Below, piece after piece: positions 54,101-63,669 of a DNA stretch of 64,000 nucleotides (the stretch's first letter is position 1; every line of letters begins with the position of its first letter). Position numbers and translations under genes: made by a program. Below the pieces are notes generated by a model. The model was not told the DNA's origin. It ran no database searches and saw only the letters and a list, made by a program, of their open reading frames with translations. Origin of the DNA: Aquila chrysaetos chrysaetos (Eukaryota > Chordata > Aves > Accipitriformes > Accipitridae); contig NC_044024.1 of the NCBI RefSeq assembly GCF_900496995.4, positions 11,844,698 through 11,908,697 of the forward strand, in the 5' to 3' direction.

Positions 54101-55847
54101 GGACAAAGTCCAGGAGTGTGCTGGTCCTCAAGCTTCACATCTGGCAAAGCCTCCAGGATTGTTTTGTCTCTGAGTCATGGGCCATGCCCAGTGCGCAGCT
54201 GTTGGGTGTCTCCAGCAGGCTTTAGAAAGGAGAGCAGTGATGCTGACCTAGGCTATCTTGCAGGATACTCCAGGGAGAGCTGAGACGTTTGAAATGGCAG
54301 CATGATGAGGCGGTGGAGTCTCCAACCTTGGCTACAGGCTCCCCCGAATCAGTGCAAGACCCACATAACGATGAGCTCCTGGCAGAAGCACGAATCCTCC
54401 GGCAGCACAAGAGCCGCCTGGAGACCCGCATGCAGATCCTGGAGGACCACAACAAGCAGCTGGAGTCCCAGCTGCACCGGCTGAGGGAGCTGCTGCTGCA
54501 GGTACTGTCAGAGCAAGGATCCAGGGAAGCCCATCCTTGGGATGGCCTTTGCCATAACAGAGCTGGGGCAGTGGCAGAAAAAGGGATGGTCAGAAGTGGG
54601 GGAGGACAAGGACAGAGGATGGTGACACCCTCCCCTTCTCTCTCCAGCCTCCAGCAGAGTCAGATGGCAACAGTTCAGCAGCCTCTTCCTTGGCTTCCTC
54701 TCCGCATCAGTCTGAAGGCAGCCAGGCAAAGGAGAAAGAGCACAACACTCCTGACACGGAAGCTGCAGGTGAGGATTGGGGTTGGGCTGAGCACTCAGCC
54801 CCACTCCCTTGGTTCAGTGCTGCAGGAAGCTGCCTGCACCTTGCCATCCTGCAGAGATGCTGGCTGGCGAGGTGGATGCCCAGAGACCCTGCTCACCACC
54901 ACCCCCTCTGCCCTCTTTCCTGCTGCAGATGATGTGGAAGCCAAAACCCAGGAAGTCAGCGTGTGCCTGGAAGACATCATGGAGAAGCTGCGGAACGCCT
55001 TCCCCAACTCTCGAGGTACTCGAGTGAAATCCCCCTCTCTGGCCTCTTACTGCTCCCTCAGATGAGGTTTTCCCCACAGAGCCCTGCCCCGATCCCAGCT
55101 TCCCTGCGATGGCCGATCCCCTGCAGCACCTGCAGCCAAGAGCAATGCTGCCGCAGTGCTGCTGGGACTGGTGTGTGGCCTGGGCGCAGAGAGGATGAGG
55201 AGAAGGTTTCACACCTGCAAGGAGAGGCAACCAGAGCTGCCAAGACTATGGACCAACTAGATCCCCTCAGATGAGCTGCAAGGCAGCCTGCTGCCCTGCT
55301 TGGGACCCCGCACCTCAAGGGGCTCCCCACTGCGAAGATGGACAGACCTGCCAGCATTGAGTTTGCAGCGATCACCTTGAGCTACCTCCTTGCTTCATCC
55401 CTGTCCAGACCCCTCTCCAGGAGAGGTCGAGGCCCCAGTTACCTGGTGAGATGGAAGCAATGGTGCAAGCTCTCCTGGCTGCTCATGGACGGCTCTTCCC
55501 AGCAGGGATGGGGACTGGGGGATGTGTGTGTGGACGGTGCTCCACTCGCCCAGTGGGTTTTGGTGTTGGCCTTTCTGCTGTCCCTCTGTGCTCCAGCCCA
55601 GGAGCTGCATTTGGTCCCTCACCCAGGCTACCCATGTGTGTGCTGGGGGGAGACATTGCTTGGTGCCAGCACTAACACAAGGAGGGGGAGAGCTTCCCTC
55701 TCTGTCCACGCAGACCCTCACCCACTTTCTGCCATCCCTGAGCAGGATCCTCCTGGCTCTGCACCAGCCCTGTTCTAACCAGGTGGCTCTGGGTCCTATT
55801 TTCCTGACCTCTTAATTTCTCTTTCAGGTATGACCTCCCTTATCTAA
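36131..55847 (+). CDS. DRP2: Dystrophin-related protein 2, 23 coding exons
   Basis: Short dystrophin-family scaffold that in Schwann cells joins periaxin to dystroglycan. Exons: 36131-36238, 40771-40904, 41727-41883, 43047-43167, 43680-43948, 44446-44592, 45114-45192, 46386-46446, 46851-46912, 47191-47265, 49284-49485, 49690-49775, 50519-50676, 50815-50981, 51298-51409, 51806-51942, 52232-52297, 53083-53148, 53446-53589, 54264-54501, 54648-54768, 54929-55015, 55828-55847. All are GT-AG and in phase; about 938 aa against 957 in human. Domains: divergent N-terminus ([16 protein letters not shown]), two spectrin-type repeats about 85-335, WW about 339-366 ([15 protein letters not shown]; second Trp in TTCWDHP), EF-hand-like region about 375-590, ZZ finger about 594-643 ([14 protein letters not shown]), coiled coils about 767-795 and 815-863. 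The start matches human; an in-frame TGA lies at 36116-36118. Exons 1-22 are firm; the last exon is tentative. Confidence 0.96.
36239..40770 (+). other. DRP2 intron between coding exons 1 and 2
   Basis: A 4.5-kb GC-rich intron. Several open frames of 100-300 codons appear on both strands (for example 38333-39268 plus and 39910-40713 minus). None shows a known domain; they are what stop-poor GC-rich DNA produces by chance. Confidence 0.7.
47266..49283 (+). other. DRP2 intron 10, nothing recognised
   Basis: The largest intron of the 3' half, 2.0 kb. A 164-codon minus frame at 47654-48148 has no family resemblance. No transposon was identified with confidence. Confidence 0.65.
49929..49950. repeat. 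(CCCT)n tract
   Basis: A short CCCT tetranucleotide run in DRP2 intron 12, next to a CCCCAG/G acceptor-like sequence that appears not to be used; the next real exon starts at 50519. Confidence 0.8.
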
Positions 55848-56489
55848 CACCTCCTGTGAGCCAGAGGCTTTTCCTAACCAGCTACCTGGCTGCTTTCCTC
55901 CCCCTCCTCTCCCTGCCATGCTCCCTGTGCTGCGGCAGACCTTGCACAGACTCCCTCTGAGCCGGTCGTGCAGGATGCTTGCTAGCTCCAGAAGATCTCA
56001 GGGGAACATAGGTCATGCAGGAGTGGGACTGTGGGCTCCACAGGAGGCTGGCTCGGTCACTCAGCCACAGTGTCGAAGCCTGGGTGGAAAGGTTCAGAAG
56101 AAAGAACCAAAGCCATGAAAGCTGCCTGTCTCCCCCAGTGCTCACAGGCTGCTGCCTTTGCCCACAGCTCTCGGGGGATGCAGAGCTCAGCATCCTGTTC
56201 CTCTTCAGTTGTGCCCAGGGGTCTCCAGGTTTATGGGCACCAAAACACTCCTGGAGCCACCGTTTTTAAAAAAACTCTTTCTAACAGTATCCAGCTGCCA
56301 GCCTTATGGATTGAACTCTCTCTGCCACCCAGGCCTCTGCAGCAAGCCAGGTACATACCATCTAGTGGGGAGAGTCCCCGAGGTTTATGGAGTGGGGATG
56401 AGTCCATGTTAGAGCTTCAGCCCAGCTAGTAGCCTTATCTTCAGAGGGTCTTTATAACAGAGCCTTATCATTTAATTTGCATATATTTC

Positions 56490-56490
<1 letters not shown>

Positions 56491-56526
<36 letters not shown>
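56491..56526. repeat. (TA)n microsatellite in DRP2 3' UTR
   Basis: A nearly perfect alternating TA run of about 36 nt. It follows a short AT-rich segment (56468-56490) inside otherwise GC-rich sequence. Confidence 0.93.
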
Positions 56527-56527
<1 letters not shown>

Positions 56528-58010
56528 TGTACTTAAATACTCTCATGGACTCAATCCATAAAATTCTAATACTGTAAGTGCAGCTGCCCTTCACTTTCAG
56601 TCCAGCCCAGCATCTGCTCCCGCAGGGACCAGCACCTTACCCATTGCTGGTGCTTGCCCTGGAGCAGGGCTGCTGCAAGAGGAGATCAGCAGAGGGCTGG
56701 CGGACTGGCAGCAGGTACTCCATCCCACCTAGTTTCCTGGGGAGCTGTGCCTTTGCCATGGCACAGAGAGCCTGTCCTGCCCGGACCCAGCTCCATCCAT
56801 GAGGAGCCCTGGCTTCTGCAGCTGCCGATCCCCATGGCACTGCAGAAACGGCTTTCTCCAGCCATAGCTCCAGCCCTGGGGCCACCAGCATGTTGGGCTG
56901 TGATGCAGGAGCATAGTGGTGCGGGCAGGCAGCAGGACAGGCAGGGCACCTCGTTGCAACTCCCAAGGAGCAGTTGCCCTGCTTCTGTGCCCCAGTTTGA
57001 GCTGGGCTGAGGGGCAGGAGGCACTCATTAGAAGCAGGGGAGTCCTGCTGGGCAGTGGAGGAGGCTGTTCTGCAAGCTGGCAGGGTAGCTCAGTGGTGGT
57101 GGCTCCTGGTCCCAAAAGCTCCCTCAGGCTGGCTGTCTCATGCTGTGTTATGTCGAGAAAGAGGTAGAGTCAGGTGCTGTGGGGTGCCCCAGAATAGAGG
57201 CTGAGATGGCCCTGGTGCTCTGGGGCCACAGGCTGAGGGATGAGATGCCGGAGCCCTCTGGGCAGGGCAGGGCGCAGGCAGGGCTGCATGCTGGTGTGAA
57301 GCATCCTGCCCAAAAAAGGGCTTGCTGTGAGGACAGGGATGGGGCTGTTGTCACTGGTTGGGATGGGATGCAGTGGTGAGCTGTTTGGGGAGGTTTGGAC
57401 CAAGGCAGTGTGTGGCGGCACAGGACAGCGCGGTTGTCTTCAGTGTGCTGGCAGAGGTACGAAGCAGTGCCCACACCAGGGATTAGGTGGTGCAAGCCTT
57501 ACAGCCAGGTGTTTGGGGTCTTGTGCTGCAGTGTCCACTACCAGTGGTGCAGGTTGCTGTCCTTGACATCCCCTTTCACACCCAGGCAAGCGGCAGGAGT
57601 GCAGGAGCAGTGGCATTGGTGTTAGGTTGGCTGTAAGTACGCTGTGTGTCAAGCTGCTTGTTTGACTGCGGTGAGTGACCACATGCCAACCTGTGAGACC
57701 TGGCTGGAACCCCCTGTTATTCCAATGGCAAGATGGGGGGACCGTGCGGAGGAGGAGCAAGGCCTTGGACTGAGGATGAGGTCAGGATTACCCAGCCTGG
57801 TGGGAGCTGGAGGAAGGAAAAGGCAGGATGAGGGCAGAGCTTCTGGCCCCAGTGCCAAGTGTGGGAAGCAGTGGTGGCCAGGCTGGGTGCTTGGGCTGTT
57901 TGGGAGCTGGGATGCGGCAGGGAGGGGAGCAGGCTGGCTAATGCTCTGGTAACCTTGTACTGTGGTGCTGCTGTCCTCGCTGCTTCACGCCATCTCTGCT
58001 CTGGAAAGAG

Positions 58011-58016
58011 AATAAA
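58011..58016 (+). terminator. DRP2 polyadenylation signal AATAAA
   Basis: Canonical hexamer in AGAGAATAAATTTG, followed by TGTATTTATACTG and a GT-rich segment (ATTGGTGCTCTGG). It is the strongest sense-strand signal downstream of the DRP2 stop and before the convergent minus-strand gene. Confidence 0.75.
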
Positions 58017-58035
58017 TTTGTATTTATACTGAGAC

Positions 58036-58924
58036 CCAGATTGGTGCTCTGGCCTCTTCTATTCATGCACCTCAGCTGAGTCAGAGCAGCTCCTGGTGCT
58101 GTGCTATCCTGACACTGCTCCTGCAGGGCTGCTGGGACACAGATGTCCCTGTGCCCTGTGTCACCCTGGCTGTCCACACCATTCAAGGCAGAGCAGAAGC
58201 TGTGAGCAGAGCGCCGGGTTACCCAGACACAGGTGCATGCCCTGACCACCATCTTCCTTCGCCCTCTTCCAGCAAGGTCTGCTCAGGGCCACGTGGCAGT
58301 CTGAGGGCTGGGGCAGGGTCTGTGTGGGGACAGTCCCTCTTCCTTGCCCAGGAACTTCTGCTATAGGAAACCCTTCAGCCCCAGGGAGGTTATAAGCAGC
58401 AGTGGGATACTGGGCAGGCAGTCCTCTCCCTCCATACTTTCTCCCGGGAGCCCTATTAGGTCTCCAGTGCCCAGAGGTGTCCAGGTGCCTCTGCTGCAAG
58501 TGCTGCCCATGTTTCCCATGTCTCCATGGCACATTGAGGGGCTCAGCTGAGGAATAGCCCACGGCAAGGCTGGGGGCTCTCAGTCCCTTCCTGCCACACA
58601 GAGTGCAGCCCAGCCTTGGCTGATGGTGAAGCCTGCCCAGCACTGATAGTTGTAGGGCTGGACCTGCTACCACCCTTGCCTGGAAGGGCTGGTGGGGCTG
58701 GGCAAAGGCCTGAGTCGGTGCTACTGCAGGGAAGTACAGGGACAGCTCTCACACAGGAGATTCAGGTGCTTAAATGGGGGTGAAATGCAGCCTCTTGCTC
58801 TTCCCCTTTCAAGGGTAGAGCAAAATGCCCCATCCCCATCCCTGTGCCACAGGCTCCAGGGCAAGGCAGGAGGTGTGGGCTGTGATCAGGGAAGCCGGTC
58901 ACGTCCAGGAACAAATCCAGCACA
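58036..58924. other. Short spacer between convergent genes
   Basis: About 0.9 kb between the DRP2 polyA site and the inferred 3' end of the AIPL1-like gene. No exon or repeat was recognised. Confidence 0.6.
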
Positions 58925-58942
58925 TGGTGCCAGGGAAGATCT

Positions 58943-58948
58943 TTTATT
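58943..58948 (-). terminator. AIPL1-like polyadenylation signal AATAAA
   Basis: TTTATT on the plus strand reads AATAAA on the minus strand, about 350 bp past the stop codon at 59299-59297. The 3' UTR would therefore span about 59296 to 58925. Confidence 0.7.
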
Positions 58949-59296
58949 TCTCAGCCAGCAAAGCTCAGCGGGGCCCAGCTGAAAGGCGCTGGAGCCAATG
59001 AGTTGGGGCAGGGAGGCAGCAGGCACTGCTGCACAGCAGGGCTGGTGGTCCCTGGCAGGGTGAGGACAGCATTGTTCCAGTGTCACTGCAGGGCCAGCCC
59101 CCAGCCCTGGGGCTCCCTCTCAGGGTACAGCAGCCCTGCTGCCTGTGCTGTGCCTCTTTGTCAGTGGTCCAGCAGCCTTTCCCGCATCCAGGGGTAACTG
59201 GCCCCGCTCAGGGCTGGCTGTGCCCCAGGGTCGTGGCCTCGAGCTCTCTGCCCTCGCTGCACTGCCCTGGGGGTGCATCACCCCCTTCCCTGGCTG

Positions 59297-62200
59297 CTAT
59301 GGGGCAGGGGGGGGTACTTCTGCCCCTCCACCCAGCTCCTCCTCTGCCTCCGAGTGCCCAGCCTGGAGCACTGCCCTGGGGGTGAAGCTGTCTGGGGGGA
59401 TATTGCCTTCCCCAGCATTTCCTCGGCCACTGCCTGCTGGCTGCTCCCCACAACTCCCCTCTTCCAGTGCCTCTGCAGGTGTTTCATCCCCCAGCTCTGG
59501 GGGCCCCTTGGCTGGCCCCAGCCTCTCGCTGGATGGCCCGGGTGCTGGGGTTCTGCCTGGCTCAGCCCTGGCCGTGCTCCCTGTGCCAGCTCTCTCTGCC
59601 CCACTGGCTCCCTGTTCCAGTCCCTGCCCGAACCCTGCTGCCTCTGTCCTCCCCGCTGCCTCATATTGCCCTACAGCCCACTTTTCCCTCTCTGCTGCTG
59701 GGCTCTCTTCCCTGTCATCCTCCTCTGCTTTCTCCTCCTCCCTCTCCTCTTTTTCTTCCTCTTCCAACTTCTCTTCTTCCTCCTTCTCCACCTCTTCCCC
59801 CTCCTCCTCTACCCCCCTCTCTGCTCCCCCGCTCTCTGGCTCTGCCCCACAGGTGCCCAGGTTTCCTTCTTCCCCCAGTCCTGTCCTATCCCTCACTTCC
59901 ACCTCCACCCCTGCAGCCTGCCCCTGGGCTGCTTCTCCTCCTGGCACTGCCCCTTCACACCCAGCCCCGGGGGTCCCTTGTTCTGCTTGGTCAGCCCCTG
60001 GTTGTTCTGCTTCTTTGGTCCCTGCACGCCACTCCCCCTGCCCAGGGGTCTCCGGGACCCCAACCTTACCCTGGGGTGCCTCTTCCCACAGCATTGCCCC
60101 ATTGCCCACCTCCCTGCTCTCCTGCCCCTTGCTGGCCTGTGGCCCCCGGGGCAGCTGGAAGAGCCCCTGGTAGCGTTTCTGATCCTCCACATGCTTCTTC
60201 CTCATCCTCTCCCCCAGCTGCTTCAGCTCCTTCTTCACGGCCGCTGCCATGGAGGGGTCGAGGTGAGCCACCCGCAGGAAGTCCTCCCGTGCCTCCCGCT
60301 CATTCCAGACAGCAGCGTGGGCCTTCGCCCGCTTGAAATAGGCCTTGGCGTTATCTGCCAGGAGAGGAGAGCCCCCGGCAGGGGTCCTGCAGCTCGGGGC
60401 CACTAGCCACAGGAGCTGGAGACCCTGGGTACCCAGGGGACACAGAGCAGAGGTACCATCATAGGCAGGGGAACGTAGGGTGGGCACACTTGTAGGCAGG
60501 GGTACCATCATGGGGAGGGGGACTTGGGCCGTGCACGTACCACCATGAGCACCAGGGGACATGGGGTGCAGGGATCATCATGGGCAGGGGGAACCAGGGA
60601 CATGGGCACTGTCATGGGCAGGGGGACCTGGGGAGCCAGATGCCATAAGTACCATCACAGGCAGAGGGATGTGGGATGAGCATTATCATAGATGGGGGAT
60701 CCAGAGGACAAAGTCCCCGAGGGCCTTGGGCACAGCAAGGGGGTGGGATGCAGGGCACAGGTACCGTTGTGTTTCTGGAGAAGCTCCGTTGTGTGTTCCA
60801 GCACCTCATAGTACTCGCCCAGCTCCAGCTGGCACTGGCAGTAGTTGAGCACCAGTGGTGTGACCAAGCTCTCCAGCTTCAGCCAGCCATCCTCCCACGG
60901 CTTCTCCTGCCCCAGGGAGCCACAGTGGGTGATTCACAGCTGTGGCTGTCTCCTCCTGGGCACCCAGGGCCCACAGGGGAGTGCTTTGCTGAGGAAACCC
61001 AGGCAGGGATGACAGGAGGTGGCTGGATCCTCCTCACCTTGGCCTGGAGGTTCCTCAGGCAGATGACAGCCTCCTGGTACTTCGCTGCCGCCTGCCCAAA
61101 CTCCTTGCGGAGGACAAGGCGGTTGCCCTCACTGTGCAGCACGGGCACTGCCGCCAGCTTCTCCTCCTTGCTCATGGCCCAGGTGTCACGCTTGTACGCT
61201 GAGGGCTCCTCCACCTGCATAGGCAGGTGGAGCTGAGCTGCCTGCCCTGGCCATCCCTGTGCTGGCAGCCATCCCCACCATCCCCCTTACCCGGAACAAC
61301 TCCATGATGAAGATGAGGGGCTGCGGTGTCCGCTGCAGCTCATCCAGGTCATCATAGCCCGTGCTGTGGTAGTCAAACATGTTGCCCATGCCACAGCGGT
61401 GCTTTTGTCCTTCTAGGGGGTCCCGGCCCTCTGCAATCCTCCGCATGCCCCTGGAGACCAGGGCATACATGCCCGTGTGCTGCAAGGAGGGGGAGCACCC
61501 TGCTCAGCTGCATGGGGCCAGCCTGCACCCCCTTCCTCTGGGGCAGCCCCCTGGTACCATGGCTAAAAGTGACACCTGTGCACCCTGTGCTTGCACCAGG
61601 CAAGGCTGGAGCATCTCTGGGGTGCACGGTCCTATGCCCTGGCTCTGCAGAAAGGAGGGGAGTGGGTGCCCGTGGGCCCCTCACTCACGATGGCGTCGCA
61701 CCAGAACTCGGCCACCTCCCCGGCTCTCATAGAGCTGAGCAGTGTCTCCCAGATCTCCAGCTTGAACATCTTGCCCACGATGATCTCCATGGGGATGCCA
61801 GCTTCCCGGCTGTCATCGATGACTGTCCGCTCAAAGTCATCCTTCAGCGTCTGGAAGTGGAAGGTGATCTGCCCCAGAGAAAGCTCAGTGTTGAGCCAGG
61901 GCAGGCACTGCAGTGAGAACCCCCTGTCCCCTCCCCAGCCCTGAAGCCGTCTGCCATAGGGCCAGGACACAGGGCCAAGCCTGCTCCCAGTGAGGTGGTG
62001 GTTTGATTGGCAGCTCTCCATCCACAGCAGGAGATTGTTCCTCCTACCCACTTGTCTAGACAGTAAGCAGATGGTGGAGCGCCTTAACACCCATCAGTGC
62101 TATATCCTGCTGCTCTCTTCTTTGTATCCCCCTTTATAACCCAGTACAAATTGTGCTCCCACAGCATACACCAGGGCCTGGCAGAACCCATGCTGATCTG

Positions 62201-62667
62201 CCCATACCCACGGGCTGGGCGATCTTGGAAAGCCCCAAGAGATCCCCATTAGCACCACTCACTCGTCTGACATGTCAGAAAAGGCAGATTTCCACCAACC
62301 CATTGTGGCCGCTGAGCTCCAATAGCCCCAGGACAGAGGGAGGAGGAGGGTAACTGCACCAATGCAAGGTGAAGGCAGTGGGCAATGTGGCTGCCTGCAC
62401 CCAAAACAGCCCTTCCTGCACCCCACTTGTGAGGGATCTCCTGGAGATGGGATTTTCCCATGCCTGGAGTTTGGCTTGTGAGCAGGGAATCTAACCGTAA
62501 TGGGCAGGGATGGCAGTGTCAGATCCACTCCCCTCTCACAGGGCGTTGGGGTAACAACCAAGACAACTTACCTTGCTCCCATCCTGCAACTTCGGCAGCT
62601 CCCCTTGGCCTCCATGCAGAATCTTCTTTTTGACCCCTTCCACATTCAGCAAGTATGTTTCCTCCAT
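59297..62667 (-). CDS. AIPL1: AIPL1-like co-chaperone, six exons, long acidic tail
   Basis: Aryl-hydrocarbon-receptor-interacting-protein family. AIPL1 is the photoreceptor co-chaperone for phosphodiesterase 6, working with HSP90. Exons, minus strand: 62667-62572, 61868-61689, 61479-61291, 61214-61038, 60906-60765, 60354-59297; all GT-AG, in phase, 613 codons plus TAG. The Kozak context is strong (GCCATGG). Residues 1-165 form the FKBP-like domain ([33 protein letters not shown]). Three TPRs follow at about 175-298 ([50 protein letters not shown]). Words shared with AIPL1 rather than AIP include HTG, KEKPWE, WLKLEK and [15 protein letters not shown] and [18 protein letters not shown] resemble AIP. 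Residues about 329-613 are low-complexity Glu/Gly/Ala/Pro, with a Glu/Lys core at about 442-478. Human AIPL1 has 384 aa and the same six-exon layout. Ortholog versus paralog of mammalian AIPL1 is unresolved. Confidence 0.87.
59706..59815 (-). repeat. Glu-codon low-complexity tract in AIPL1-like tail
   Basis: A polypurine (minus strand) tract made almost wholly of GAG/GAA codons with a few AAG, encoding runs such as [15 protein letters not shown]. The strand asymmetry leaves all three plus-strand frames open. Confidence 0.9.
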
Positions 62668-63224
62668 GGCTGCTCCTGCCAGCCCCCCAGAGCAGGTCAC
62701 AGGTACGTGCACACAGGCACACTCTGGCCCTTCCTAAGCTCCGCGTCTTCCTCAGGGTATCTCCCTTTCTTGTCTATCTGGCCACACATGTCATGTCCCA
62801 GGGCTGCTGCTGGCCTTTTGCTTTGTGTGCTGGGGGCAGAGCTTGGAAGCTTTCTCCCCTTTCCCTGCCCTTCGGGTTGTGAGAGGGGCACACCCTCACT
62901 GAAGCCCACAGTGCCCTTTGTTGCATTCTGGAACTGCCTTTCTAATCCTCTTCCCACCCTGCCAGGTTAATCTGGGATTTGCCTGCCTAGTCTGTGAGGA
63001 ATTAAAGAAACTCCCTGATCAGGAGGGCGTTGTTCCTCCCACAGAGTGACAGCTCACAGGGTCCCCTTTGCACGCAGTCTCCCTCTGACCCAGCCCTGCA
63101 AGGAGCATTTCAGTGAAGGAGCCCAGCAATGCTGGTGCAAGCGCCAGCCCGGGGCTGTGTGTGGTCAGGCACAAGCTGGCAAGAGGCAGCGCTAGTCTGT
63201 GCTCCAGAGACCACAGAGGAACAG
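62668..63224. other. AIPL1-like 5' flank
   Basis: A 0.56-kb interval between the AIPL1-like start codon and the 3' end of the next minus-strand gene. It must hold the 5' UTR and promoter of the AIPL1-like gene. There is no coding similarity. Confidence 0.6.
62942..62981 (-). promoter_or_regulatory. Candidate CRX/OTX-type sites upstream of AIPL1-like gene
   Basis: CTAATCC at 62942-62948, followed within 30 bp by TTAATCT and GGGATTT, lies about 275-310 bp upstream of the start codon. TAATCC/GGATTA is the paired-type homeodomain (CRX, OTX2) core found in photoreceptor gene promoters. Short motifs occur by chance, and no TATA box or mapped start is visible. Confidence 0.35.
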
Positions 63225-63244
63225 ACCAGGGTTGGAAATGGTAC

Positions 63245-63250
63245 TTTATT
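63245..63250 (-). terminator. TAF7/TAF7L polyadenylation signal AATAAA
   Basis: TTTATT on the plus strand (GGTACTTTATTAAG) is a canonical minus-strand AATAAA, about 375 bp downstream of the stop codon at 63627-63625. Confidence 0.7.
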
Positions 63251-63624
63251 AAGTCTGGTTTGTAGAGACAGCATTCCTCAAACACAAGAACAAGCTCCTA
63301 CCAGGCCACAGCCCATCAAGTCCACAACTCAGTAAGATGCAGAAAGCTGTATGGCACTGTCCCAGGGAGAACTAAACCCCTCTGGGAGAATGGTGCTGAA
63401 CATTTACAGTAAATGCGTATGACTGCTCTCACAGGCATAGTCCAGTTCTTTAGCTGCAACAGCCAAGCCTAGCACAATGTATGTGAGAGCAAGTCTGGAC
63501 ATGTAGCCTCTAGCACTGCCCAGCAGCACACCTGGCTGCAGAAGGATGTTACTAGAGCAGACTTCAGCATGGCAGACAAACACTTCCAGCTCTGCTTGCA
63601 GGTACCAAGACCCAGGCTCACTCC
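63251..63624 (-). other. TAF7/TAF7L 3' UTR
   Basis: Non-coding sequence between the inferred stop and polyA signal of the partial minus-strand gene. The 109-codon minus frame at 63404-63733 only crosses the exon in another frame. Confidence 0.55.
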
Positions 63625-63669
63625 TCACTTCTCCATGAGGGACTCCAGCTGCTCCTGCAGGGACGTCAT
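63625..63669 (-). CDS. TAF7L: TAF7-family TFIID subunit, last coding exon only (partial)
   Basis: TAF7 and TAF7L are subunits of the general transcription factor TFIID. On the minus strand, an acceptor CTGTTCCCAG precedes 45 nt encoding MTSLQEQLESLMEK and TGA. This matches the C-terminal end of human TAF7 as I remember it (SSLQEELESLLEK). The call rests on only 14 residues, but human Xq22.1 has TAF7L next to DRP2 on the opposite strand, as here. The rest of the gene lies beyond 64000. Human TAF7 (5q31) is intronless and looks like a retrocopy, so the bird gene here may represent the ancestral TAF7 and could equally be named TAF7. Confidence 0.65.
   Translation of the reverse strand: MTSLQEQLESLMEK

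Larger units (their letters stand above)
55848..58035 (+). other. DRP2 3' UTR
   Basis: Non-coding GC-rich sequence from the DRP2 stop to just past the AATAAA at 58011. It contains a (TA)n microsatellite near 56491-56526. Open frames here have no domains. Confidence 0.65.

Noticed and set aside
59145-60406. Plus-strand ORFs of 289-377 codons
   Set aside because: They lie opposite the GAG/GAA-rich last exon of the AIPL1-like gene and are low-complexity Pro/Ser/Leu with no domain. The minus strand has phase-correct exons and family similarity.
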